A stretch of 64,000 nt of DNA, from contig CM037877.1 of the NCBI GenBank assembly GCA_021292165.1, positions 35,104,197 to 35,168,196 on the forward strand, written 5' to 3'. Origin of the DNA: Shinisaurus crocodilurus (taxonomy: Eukaryota; Chordata; Lepidosauria; Squamata; Shinisauridae). Below are positions 11,394 to 23,109 of the stretch, piece by piece. Every line of letters starts with the position of its first letter. The first letter of the stretch is position 1. A model generated the notes under the pieces. The model was not told where the DNA came from. It did not search any database and was given only the letters and a program-made list of their open reading frames with translations. Both the position numbers and the translations under genes were made by a program.

Positions 11394-13334
11394 TATCTCT
11401 TTCATCTCCCATTTGTTTCATTTATCCTCTCTTTTGGTACACTCAGCCCAGCCTAAAACATCTTCTTTCTCTAGATCTGTCAATTATAAATTAAGGAAAT
11501 ATTAATACCAACATTAATAAGATGCTACACATAACATTTTTAGAATAGCATCTGCCCTGGAAGCACCCTCACTACATTTAGTTCAAGCATACCTGTTTGT
11601 AATTAGTGGTGGTGAACTCTACAAATACGAAGTAGAAATCAGCATTGTATCATGATTGACTGGCGCTCCTGATGTCACCAAGAAACAAACACACTTCTAG
11701 AACTATTTTGCACTTTTAATTTTTTTTCTAACCAAGCCGATGAGTGAACAGTACCGGGGAGAAGTATGGAGAAACGGCAAGAATGTTGGCTGAGCTCATG
11801 AACAATCTGCTGATTTGCACGTCTGTCATTTCAGTTGGGAAGCTGGGAGGAAACCAGGCTTGCTTGCAGGTCAAGAAATTCTTGTGGGTTCTGTTTACAT
11901 ATTATATCTGCCTTCACTCTTAAGTAGTCTTTCTACTATTTTGTTTCATGAAGCTTCCACTTAATCTAAACTATAGAAATTCTTTGTTGTAATTTTGGGT
12001 GGCTGATGATTGTAGAAAAAAGGGGAAATGCATTTTGTATGTAAATCTGTTAAAGCCCAACATCACTGGATGGAAAATATTTTTCTATGCATATCCCATT
12101 CTCCAGGAAGGATCACTGCACAGTATTTATCACTGCATGCCATAGTGATAAGAACGTTTCAGAGGATAGAGGAGGGAAGTTCTGAAGCCTTCTAAGGGAC
12201 AAACTACGCATCGTATGCAAAAGCATGTCACAAATCCCTGACAACTACTTTTTCTAAAGAAAAATGGCTCTGGAAGGGGATCATCTGAAGTGGAAGAATG
12301 GGGAGAGGGTGCTTAACCCTTTCCCTAACAGCTGGTTTTCTGCTCCAAAAAGTCACCTCAGCTGCTTTTTCCCCATATGCAGGGAAACACATGCTTTGGA
12401 ACCCCCCTGGAGAAGAAAAGCAAATAGAGAAAGGAATTTTGAAAGGGAAAATATATGCTGGAGAAAGGGTTAAACACCCACTCTGTACTTGCCAATTCTC
12501 TACCCAAAATGGGCCCCTCTCGACATGCTTTGTTTCAGAAAAAGTGGCCGATAAGGCTGCATTATAGATAGTTGGCTCCTAAGAGTCTATAGGCTATTCA
12601 GCTATAGGCTATAGGCTCCCCAAAGTTCACCCAGGTGGAATGGCTGACCGTTGCCTCTTAAGTAGGGCTTGCAGGAATTGGCATGGCTAGCTGTGCTTCT
12701 GCTGATACAGATCCCAGGACTTGGTGTTAGAAGTTGTAACAGAAATAGCAATAATTTTTCTGGTCTATCAAACCAATACTTGCTGAAGTCCTGAAGAGAA
12801 CCAAGAGGTGAAGTGAACTCAACCTTCCTAGACTGGATAACCAGCTATCAGAAAATCTGATAGCAAACATACAATGTTAACAAATTAGTATATTTTGGAC
12901 AACGTTGAAAGTTGTGTGGCTGACATCTGGTACTCAATGGGAGGGTTTGCACGACACGATAAGCCGCACGGCATAGAAAGCTACACAGGGTGGCTTATAA
13001 GCCACCCTACTCCCATGTGCCTGACAGACAATCGGGCACATTGGGGATAGTAGGGATGGGTAACCTGCCCGGCACTCAACTCGCAGCCTGTGGCCCGGCA
13101 CTCCCGCTGTGCGAGCCAAGCGCCAGCGCCAGCGCCAGCTGAGGCGCTTGTCGGACTTCCAGGTCCCCGGCGCTACATTGTTTATGTAGAAAATTACCTA
13201 ATTTGTGCAAATTAGGCCATTTTCCATGTCAACAATATAGCATCATGAACCCAGAAGTCGCTTCCCTGGCTCGGCTTGCGAGAACGCAAGTCGAGCCAGG
13301 GAAAAGGTAGGGCGAGCAGAGCTCCATGCACATC

Positions 13335-14078
13335 CAGGACCGGTGCAGGGCTGTTTGGCGCCCTAGGCCAAATTATATTTAGCGCCCCCCCTCGTGCCGT
13401 GGGGGGGGCTCCGGAGCAAAGCAGCCCTGCTCTGCAACTCCCGCCGGCGCCGCCACCACCTACCTCCCCCCCCTGCTGCTGCTGCCGCCGCCTCCGACGT
13501 TTTTTTTTTCTTCTTTTGGAAAATTCAACGTTTAAAATTAATAATAAATAAATTAAAAGTGAGTGAACAAAGAGTGGCACTCCAGAGTAAACAAGCAGTG
13601 CGAAAGCCCTAGCCCCGCCCCCCCCCGTGGGAGAGAGGCACCCCCTTCTTTGTGCCCCGCTGGTCTCTAGCCAGACCCACGCCTCCCCTTTTGGGCTGCC
13701 GCCACCTCCTCCTCCTCCTCCTCCTCCTCCTCCCCCCCTCCAGCCGCTCCGGAGGTGAGTTTCACTTTCCATTCCGCCTGGCGAGCCTCCGCCCAAGTAG
13801 AGCGCTTTTTTTTTTTTCCCCGGGGAACAACACCGGCGGGGCTCCGGAAACGATGCGAAGGTAGGTAGGTGGCGGGCGGGCGGGCACGCGCGCGCGCGCG
13901 GGGGGGGAGGTGCAGCAGGGGGGTGCAGCGGAGGCGGCCGGTGGGGAGGCGCAGCGGAGGCGGCAGGCGGGGCAGGAGTGCGCCGGCGGCGAGGAAGGAG
14001 CGCACCGTTTCTGCGCCCCTCTTCCGCCACGCGCCCTAGGCAGCCGCCTGGGTCTGCCTAGCGGTAGCGCCGGCCCTG
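13335..14078. mobile_element. GC-rich non-autonomous hAT-type element
   Basis: The ends are CAGGACCGGTGC on the left and, reverse-complemented, CAGGGCCGGCGC on the right. Identical 8 bp flanks tgcacatc occur at 13,327-13,334 and 14,079-14,086, the hAT signature. The interior is strongly GC- and CpG-rich with (CTC)n, a CGCGCG run and poly-T tracts. Long open frames here, including 272 codons on the - strand, are low-complexity by-products. Confidence 0.85.
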
Positions 14079-17065
14079 TGCACATCACTAGGATCCACGC
14101 ACATCACCTCCCCCCTCCTCTGCCCTTGGTCCTCCCACAGGGATCCCAGGGGACCCTGCTGGAACAGGAAGGTTTCCCACCCCTACCTCCGCTTGTCAGT
14201 GGCGGCAGCGAGCAGTGGGAAATGGGGGAGCAGCTATCACTTCAACCTACTCATGAGTAGGCAGAAGCAATGTCCGCCGCCTGTCGCCACACCCAGCTGA
14301 AAGGGCTAACCATGGCAGCATGCAGCAGCAAGAGCCTCTTCCCACCAGCGCTGCCGGCCCAAAATTGCAGGTGGGGACGTGGCCGGCTGCTGCAGATCCC
14401 AGCAGAGAGGGGCTGCTCATGAGCAACCCCTCTGTGCCGGGATCAGGCTGCCGGGCAGGGGGGGCAAACGAGCTGAGCTCTGCTCAGCCTTCTCTAGAGG
14501 AGGCCAATCAGAGTGCATGCCCCACTCGCCGCCGCAGCCGCCTGGCAACCACAGTGGCAGATGGGAGAGGCAAGCTGCACTAGAGGAGGCCTATTGGAGC
14601 ATGGGAAGCCCTGCGCCGCAGTGGTGGCGCAGGGAGTCTCTCACAGCTGTTCCGAAGTGCCACTTTGGGGTCCTTCCGCGAAGTGGCTGTCTTCCGCGCT
14701 CACCCAGAGCCACTTGGCCAGAGCAGCAAGCCTTTTTTGCCACTCTTGCCAAGCGGCTATACAGCGGTTTGGCTGGCCCCACGGTGGCTTAGCATGTTGT
14801 GCGAACCCAGTCAGTGAGGAATCCAAAACAGCTCAGAGGGCTAAACTTCCCGATGCTATCACCTGATATCCAGTCCTCCCTCAGAGACTTAGCACTCAGG
14901 ACTGGCCCGTGATTATAGATTTTCATAGATCATAGAGTTGGAAGGAGCCTACAAGGCTATTGAGTCCAACCCCCTGCTCAATGCAGGAAACTAGAGGAGG
15001 GGTCTCCCATCCAAGTAATAACCAGGCTTGACCCTGCTTAGCTTCCCACGCTCAGACAAGCTGAGCCAGCGTAAGCCACAGGCCTTAGTTGAGGGGTGAG
15101 TTCTCTGATGGGTATTGTCCCATTTGCGGGTTGGTGATTTGGCCAAGGTTGGGGGAGGGGAGAATGATATAACACTAGCAGAGACCACATAGTGTCCCAG
15201 CTTTTTTGAGCTCTAGGTCAGCCATCAGTTACACATGCATTCAACAAAGCCAGCTTCTTTCCCCTTCCTCTTGCAATTCAGTGACAGTTCACGCAGTACA
15301 CTAGCTACAGTGATCCCTGTTCCCTCTGTCATGTTTAGAAATGCTTACCACATTTGTTGTCACCACACTGTGAGTTTCCATTCCTGCCTCTCCACCCACA
15401 GATGTTCCTAGTGACCTTTGGCAGGGCCTGAAGACTCTCAACGTGATGACAACGATTCCCATGTAAGAATTTTTTGAATTATACAGCCAGGGTGGGCATC
15501 AGTTGCAGCATTCATATACTGTGGGCACTAATCTTATTTATAAAGGTATTTAAGCACACTCATGTACTTGCAAATAATATTTATATTTTTAAAAATAGGT
15601 AAGAAAGTGCATATTTTGTGAAAGTTGGATCTGCAGATGATGCCTTTTGTTTGTCATTATTTTCTACAGCTTTTCTCTACTCCATTACCTAGTAAGATGG
15701 CTTGTGTTCTCCTTTGTTTTCTGAAATTATTGACATAAGTTATAATCAGAGAGGGTTAGTTATGAAGTTGGCTGCACGTTAGAGTGAGATATTTCTATAA
15801 ATGTGGCCATAAATTACAACAGCAAAAACTCATGCAGTCTGCTGTCCTCTGGGAATTACTAAGCATAGCTGAGAGATCTGGTTGAACTAATAAATCCAAC
15901 CTTCTAAGGAAACATATGACACTTTTGTATTTAAAAAATAAATCAACTTCAATTTGCTATCACCTTGATGGCTGCAGAAGTGGAGCAAATCAGGGTAAAG
16001 TTGAGTAATCAATGTGCTTGCTCCCCCCAAAAAGGCTGAGTTTATTTCCTTCAGGATCCCACTCTGTCTTTGATTTCTTTAAAGGATTAGATATACCGTA
16101 GCTTTTGAATACAGCCAAGCTCTTAGTTAGCTAGTAAATCCAATGACATATTTTCTTCTTACATCATGCCATAGATGATATGAATTTCCTCAGAAATCTT
16201 GAAAATGTGTTGCTGAAATATTGTTGTAATCAACCAGGAGGCAATCATAGCTATGTACCTGGAACAGCAGATTCCCATAGTATGCCTGTTCAAGGAATCA
16301 ATTTTTTTCTATTTTAGATTTCATTGTTAGATTCAATATTCAGAGGTCAAGAAAGTGAACAAGATCAAAGGTTTGCTCTTTAAGTGCCTGTGAAACATGC
16401 ATTTGATCCTGGGAGATCAGCAGAAGTAGCAAAGCACCCCTCCAACTGGATTGCACCAGATATTTCTATGTTACAGGAATTCATGTTATGTTACAGAAAT
16501 TGCAAATCATAGAGTTAAACTTGCAAGCCCCAGCTTAAACAATTAAGGCTCCAGTCCACTCGGTTTCTACTCAGAACTGAATTACAAAGACAGAAAACAA
16601 AGGATGAAGGAAAATAAATATAATTTTGTGCTTATACCCATTTATTTACTTATTTATTCTTATGATATTTATACATTTAGTTTTATATTTAATGGCCCAT
16701 TCCATCTTTAGGGTTCAGAGCAAGGAATAGCAATTTTGTATTTAGGGTGCAATCCTGTGGTCCCTGGGATGGTGTCCTAGGGGCCATAGGTATTGGGACC
16801 TCCCTCTTCCATGGTCTCTGTGGAGTTCCATGGGAGGAGAAAGAAGTCTGCCCCTAGAGATAATAGCAGAGGGGTGGAAGTTGCATGTTAGGAGGCAAAT
16901 TATGAGAGGCCAGGACCCAAAACACTCTGATTCCGCAGACATGCCCCCAAACAAGGTCTTAATCTAGGCCAGCCCAGGTGCTGGCATAGTTTATTTCCTC
17001 CCATTAGTTTCAGTGGGAAGAAAAAGTTTAAACAAACAAAATGCCACCTCAAAAACTGGCACGCA

Positions 17066-17110
17066 CATGCGCACGCACGCACACACACACACACACACAC
17101 ACAAACAAAC
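17066..17110. repeat. (CA)n microsatellite
   Basis: A CA-rich run, compound with GCAC on the left and AAAC on the right. Confidence 0.9.
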
Positions 17111-17990
17111 AAAGCCCTACCTCCTATCCTAGCTGCTGTGAGCTGGCAGGACTTTGGATGCGGTGGATGCTCTGCTGTAGATTTCCTCTGCCTAGAAGAT
17201 GGTTCATATTTATAGAGTGATGGATCGCCATTCCTGAAGGCCAGTTAAAACTCAACACTATGCCACAGAACTGCCGGCATTCGCCCTGTAGTAACCCAGA
17301 TAGCAATTCTACTTTGAAATGATTTGGGCCTGGGACATTTCTATCCTCAGTGATGGTGAGTTTTCTTAGTCCATGCTTCTTAGCTCCCCATGGGGTACTT
17401 GGTTCTCAGTAATGTTAATTGAGGCTGGATGACAGGCATAGCCCTCACTTTTCTTCTCATAAAACTGAAGCCATTTATTGATATGCAGTGTAAATCAAAA
17501 CATGCTTACTCAAAAGTAAGTGCCAATATGTTCAGTGGGACTTATTCCTAGATAAATGGGAATAGGATTGCAACCTTATTTATTTTCTACTTATATCCTC
17601 CTTTCTCCATTTAATACATTCAGGATGAGTTACAGATCCATATAAAAGCTCAGAATATGGTCTCCTGACCCCCCCACCCCACCCCATCCCCAGACAGATA
17701 AAAAGGTACATCTTTGTTCACAGTCCTTTATTGGCATTACTGGGAAAATCTGTTAATTTGCAAGAACAAGTGTGAGTGTCTCAGTTCTTTTTGGGCCTTC
17801 TAGTAAGAGCTAGAATTATAGAGTTCAAAGTTAGCCATCTATATAAGAACAATCCAATTCATATGGAAACTATTTGCTGTTGATATGTTAATATTGAAAA
17901 AATGAATTGCTGTCATTGTCTGCAGTGCAAATTAGTACTCTTCTCAGTTGTTCTGCATTCTGCCTCTTTGTGCCAGGTGCCATCAAAACT

Positions 17991-18360
17991 AATGACCTGG
18001 TTCACACTTAATGACAACCCATGAGTTATTTAACCTATGGGTTGTTGGGGCCACACAGGAGCAAGCTGCCTCCCACCCACTCACTACTTCCGCTTTGCAT
18101 CCAGTTTAGAAAACAACTCAGGAATGCCCCGTTCCTAGGTTGTTTGGCCTGATGTGCAAATCCAGAACTCTGGGTTGTTGAGCAGGAAACAACCCAGAAT
18201 TCCAGGTTCACATGTCACGCCTAACAACTGAGGAATGGTGCATTCCTGGGTTGTTTTCTAAATTGGATGCCAAGCAGAAGTGAGTGGGTTAGCTCCCATG
18301 CAGCCCAGACCAACCATGTAATTAACCTATGCTTGGTCATTACATGTAAACTGGATCAGT
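17991..18360. repeat. Palindromic MITE, ggttcaca family
   Basis: Two diverged arms of about 180 bp are inverted around ctgggttgtt (18,170-18,179) and aacaacccag (18,188-18,197). The outer ends read cctggttcacacttaatgac and, reverse-complemented, atccagtttacatgtaatgac. It shares end motifs with the 8.3-8.9 kb palindrome. Confidence 0.8.
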
Positions 18361-18495
18361 CATATACAGGGAAACCGTTGTCAGGAAATGATATGATAAA
18401 TAAACATGTATATCAGTTTTAATACTGTTATATCACTTTTCTGTTAAATAAGAGGTACAAAGTGGTACAGTTAAAAGCCAAAAGTATTAGAATTA

Positions 18496-18789
18496 CAGTA
18501 ATACCTTGGATTGAGAGCATAATTCGTTCCGGAACCGTGTTTGTAATCCAAAACACTCTTATATCAAAGCGAGTCTCTGGCGGACGTGAGCAGGGCCGAT
18601 TTCGGCCCGCTACACCCGCTTGAGGCGAGCAGTTACATCCCTAGGGATGTAACCGCTCGCCTCGAGCGGGCGTAGCGGGCCGAAATCGGCCCTGCTCACG
18701 TCCGCCAGAGACTCGCTTTGATATAAGAGTGTTTTGGATTACAAGCACGGTTCCGGAACGAATTATGCTCTCAATCCAAGGTATTACTG
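18496..18789. mobile_element. Tc1/mariner-like MITE, nearly perfect palindrome
   Basis: CAGTAATACC starts and GGTATTACTG ends a 294 bp element flanked by TA on both sides. The arms (147 bp each) are reverse complements meeting exactly at ccctaggg (centre 18,642/18,643), with about four mismatches. The terminal motif (ttccggaa, aatccaaaacactcttatat) suggests a Tigger/pogo-like parent. Other copies are at 1-250, 19,955-20,198 and 35,518-35,771. Confidence 0.88.
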
Positions 18790-19687
18790 TATTTAAAATG
18801 TATTACATGTTTCATCTACCAAATTATACTTTGATTACATGGCCTCTAAATATTATTTCTTGATGAGATTTTCTGGTTGCAACTGATAGTTCATGTCTAT
18901 TATAGGCACTATGAATATTACAAATTCTACCTTCAGTGTTTCTCCCAACTCCTGCTCTGCCTTCTTGCCCATGTATCATACACATTCCAGAACAGTGGAT
19001 ATTATTTTAACAGTTCCTGGACCATTAGTCATAACAAAATAAAAACATTTTGAAGCAAAGGAAATAGAGCAAATAAATTTTCACCCAGATCTTTTGCCTG
19101 AGGCCATTATCCTTTGTTTTGTTTGTTTCTGCTTTCTCTTGTACAACTTTTATACTTCACTGCTGTATAGCTAATCATTTTGTAGATTTCCAGGTGGTGT
19201 ACACACAACTTATTTACCATGCATTGTTCAATTTGATTTTTCCTTCTTGGATCCCTGGAAACCTGACCCATAAGCTTTGCAAGTCAGAGGATTTCTATTT
19301 CTGAAGCTCCAGATAAGAAATGGAATAAATAAATCATGAATAACTTATGCCTAATTGGTTTCAATGGGTCTACTCTAAGCATGACTAATTCTGGATCCAA
19401 CACATGGTGTCAATCAGTTTAAATTGAAAGTTACTTTTTTGTACTGGTGGCATGTGTTAAAAACTAGTTTGGAATGTGTCAGCAGGAGTAGCTAAACAAA
19501 AATAGGAAAAACCTGTTCTAACTCTATGGGTATTCTATCATGTTTCTCTGGATTGGGATTTAAGAATTTTAGTTTAGTTATGGATTGTGCTGGTACTACT
19601 GTTCTTTTCAAATGACATACTGATTTTCTACTTAATATAAGCATATTTTCTGGCAAAAAGACTACTACTACTACCATGGGCATGTTT

Positions 19688-20925
19688 GTATGACATGACA
19701 ACCCACCCTGCGAATAAGCTACCCAGTGTGGGTTGTTTTTTTTTCTGGCACTTCAAAAAAGCACACTGGGGTCGTGTGTTTTTTTCCAGCCCCCAAAATG
19801 TGAGCAAATTTCTTCTTTTTGGGGGTCAGTCTTTCACAGTTGCACAAGTGCGCTCTTACAGGTTTCTGATATATGTAGTCATGCCTGGTCAATGCCCTTG
19901 TCAGTTTCAGCTGTCAAACGCTAATAGATTGAGGAGGTGAGACTGCATGCTGTACAGTAATAGCTTGGATTGCAAGTAACTTGGTCTGAGCATTTTGCAA
20001 GACAAGCAATTTTTTAATATAAATTTTGACTTGATAAACGAGCAAGGTCTTGCAAGACGTAGGGATGTAACCGCTCGCCTCGAGCAGGCCGAAATTGGCC
20101 CCTCTCACACCCGCCAGAGACTCGCTTTGATATAAGAGTGTTTTGGATTGCAAGCACGGTTCTGGAACAAATTATGCTTGCAATCCAAGGTATTACTGTA
20201 TAGGCTAAATTGTGAACAGTTGACAGCTGTCAGTTGCCTAGCTATCAATTGGAAAGCACCATCAAGGGGGAAAAAGTGGCAGAGTAGGTGCATCAAAAAG
20301 GGGTGGGCTTAAGATCTTCCCCTTAGCAATGTAATTTGCAGCTGTAGCAATGTAATAGGCAACTGACAGCTGTCAGCTATTTGCAATTTAGCCTATATGC
20401 AGTCTCGCCTGTCAATCTGTTAGCATTTGACATGTGAAACTGACAAGGGCATTGACCAGGCAAGACTAAATGTATCAGAAAGCCGTAAGAGCACACTTGC
20501 TCAAGTGCAAAAGATCGGTAAAAAAATATGAAGACAGTTGTGCACATTTCTGGGGCTGAAGAAAGAAAGTGGTGAAACAGCGATGGTCACTCCATTCCAA
20601 AGTGCTGCTTGGGCATCGGTGGAGGGGCTGTCACTGGCAGTAGCATGGGCAAGATCACAAAGAGCGGCAAGGGTTTTTGCTGCTGTTGCTGAGTGGCTCG
20701 CTAGCCGATCCCTGTAACACATGATGTACTTGCTCTGCCAGGTTCAAATGACATGGCAACCCATCACTGGTCAAACAATCCCTAGAACAAGTCACAGGTT
20801 GCCAGGGTGGCTTGTTGCCCCAAAATAAACCACCCTGCGGGATTCAGTCTAAATTTTCATGACATGGCAACCCACCATGGCTAGTTACCCACAATGGGTT
20901 GCCATGTCATGTGAACCCAGTTCAT
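19688..20925. mobile_element. Long palindromic DNA element interrupted by a MITE
   Basis: The left arm contains tcacagttgcacaagtgcgc and atgcctggtcaatgccctt; the same sequences recur inverted near 20,393-20,520 (aagggcattgaccaggcaag). The outer ends carry tgacatgacaacccacc on the left and gggttgccatgtcatgtgaa on the right. A TA-flanked MITE (19,955-20,198) sits between the arms. A related copy is at about 22,205-22,700. Confidence 0.75.
19955..20198. mobile_element. Tc1/mariner-like MITE nested in palindromic element
   Basis: CAGTAATAGC to GGTATTACTG, flanked by TA at 19,953-19,954 and 20,199-20,200. The empty-site form is visible in the related element at 22.57 kb (gactgcatatagactaaatt), which shows the insertion was at TA. 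Confidence 0.88.
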
Positions 20926-20969
20926 GTTTGCATTTCACATCACGAGGAAAATTACTGAAAGTCAGAAAT

Positions 20970-21200
20970 TGTTAAATTGGGCAATTTATTTATTTATTTA
21001 GTTAATACATTTTTATACCGCCCAATAGCCGAAGCTCTCTGGGCGGTTTACAACAGTTAAAATCATAAAATACAGTATAAAATATAAAATTTAAAACCAC
21101 AGATTAAAAACAAACAGCAGAGCTAGCAGCAGCAGTTACAATAACGGAATTAAAAACAATTACAAGATTAAAATGATTAAGATGATTAAGATGATTAAAA
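20970..21200 (-). mobile_element. L2-like LINE 3' tail
   Basis: The sequence ataccgcccaatagccgaag, then tctgggcggtttacaaca and an A-rich run, is a common squamate LINE 3' end on the - strand. A + strand version ends at about 25,505 (gtatagaaatgtaataaata). Confidence 0.6.
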
Positions 21201-22204
21201 TGATTAAAATGCCTGGGCCATTATACCTTTGTTAGTGATGTAGAGCCTTATTTCTGCTTGAAAGCTGAGATTTTAACAAGGGTATTCACACATACCCAAC
21301 GAATAGCAACTGGGCATGTATCTTTAAAGTGCGATTTTAAAAGGATGCTATAGAAACCTCCCAATCTACTCAAGTGTACTTGACATCCTGAAGAGTTTGT
21401 TTAAAAAATATCTACTTGACTGAAGAGAAGAGGAAATTTGTGTGTATAAAAGTAGGTACTAGACATGTAAGGATCTGATATACTCAGATCTGTCTGCACC
21501 AGAGACAGTGCTGGTCTATGGGTGAGGCTGTCTCTCCATGTGTTGCAAAGGTAAAAATACAATTACTCTTCCTCCTCAAAATGCAAACTGCCCTACACTG
21601 TTGTAACAATTATGTCCTGTGGCCCTGGTGTGAACCAAATGCTGAGACTGTTTAGCTTATGTCCTGTGGCAACTGTGTGAACGAATGCTGGACTAGATGG
21701 ACCTTGGTCTCATTCAGCATGGCTCCTCTTATGTTCTTAAGCTTTCCTCAGGGGGCTGGAGCAACTCTCCTATGAGGAAAGTCTGGGTCTCTTTAGTTTA
21801 GAAAAAAGGTGAATTATGCATGGTCTGGAGAAAGTGGATTAGGAGAAGTTTTACTCCCTCTCTCATAATACTAGTGTAAGGCCTTTCTATCTGAGCGGAA
21901 GTGGGAATGTGAGCACGGAATCTTGGAGTGGGAGGGACTGTCAGTTGGGGAAAGTGAATGAATTGGTGAGGAAGAGAAGAGAGGCTGCTGAGGCGATCTC
22001 GTAACTGGTCAGGTAGCAGGAGCAGAGGAGAGAACTGGTGGATTACAGTGGCCTGGTGGAATCCTTTGCTATGTGGATTTATCATTTATGGATTTATCTT
22101 CTCCTCAGGGATGCTTCTTAACTGTTTCTTTTTTCCCTTTTTCCTTTGTTTATTGTTCCTATATTTTATGTGCTCCCATATGTTATTCTGTATGATTCGG
22201 TTTG

Positions 22205-22700
22205 CACAACAGCAACCCATGGTGGGTTACCATGTCGTCTGAACCCAGACTGCTTCCCGCAGGGTGGGTTGTCAGGGTGGCTTGCTGCCCGGCTTGCCGC
22301 TCTTTGCGATCTTGCCCATGCTGCAGCCGGTGACAATCCCTCCACCAAGGGAGAGCACACTTTGGAGCTACTGTTGCTGGTTTGCCATCTGTTTTTTTTA
22401 TTTTTTTTCCGCCCCAGAAATGTGCACAGATGTCTTTTTTAACAACAACAAAAAGTATTTCACAGTTGCACAGGTGTGCTCTTATAGCTTTCCGGTATAT
22501 GTAGTCTTGCCTGGTCAATGCCCTTGTCAATTTCAGCTGTCAAACACTAACAGATTGATGGGGCAAGACTGCATATAGACTAAATTGCAAACCGTTGACA
22601 GCTGTCAGTTGCCTAGCTGTCAATTGGAAAGCACCAACAAAGGGAAAAAAGTGGTAGAGGGGGTGAGCTTAAGATCTTTCCCTTAGCAATGTAATCCTCT
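22205..22700. mobile_element. Second copy of the ggttgccatgtc palindromic element
   Basis: It shares ttcacagttgcacaggtgtg, gcctggtcaatgcccttgtc, gacagctgtcagttgcctag and agcttaagatctttccctta with the 19.7-20.9 kb element. It appears to be one arm plus centre. Confidence 0.65.
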
Positions 22701-23003
22701 CAATTTCTAGGGTTGAACTGACACCTCAGTGTCCTCCATCTTTTTGACACTTCCCTGAGTCTCCTGCTAGTCCAGAATGGGGAGATCTTAAGATCACTCC
22801 CTTTTCACGGCTCCTTTTTGGAGCCATTACTGAGGTTTCATGACAGCTGTCAAAACACCCTGAGAAGCTGGCTGAATGGGGCGGAATGAATGGGGCCACA
22901 CTGTGGGAGGCACCCCATTTGATCCGTCCACTTCTGCCACCTCTGAGGGGGTGCATATTTTTAAAATATATATATCTGGGAAATTTGCGCATTTTTTTTG
23001 ATA

Positions 23004-23109
23004 GGGAAATATATGCAGATTTCAAGGCTGGGAAATAAATGGAGGGGAAATATAATGTACATTTCCCCTCCATTTACTTTCCAGCCATGAAATCTGCATA
23101 TATTTCCCA
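23004..23109. repeat. 106 bp hairpin
   Basis: The left arm 23,004-23,051 and right arm 23,061-23,109 are reverse complements with about three mismatches, around a 9 bp loop (gggaaatatatgcag pairing with ctgcatatatttccc). No wider context is recognised. Confidence 0.8.

Noticed and set aside
13212..14030. 272-codon open frame on the - strand
   Set aside because: Pro/Arg/Gly low-complexity translation of a GC-rich hAT element, with homopolymer glycine and lysine runs; no recognisable domain.
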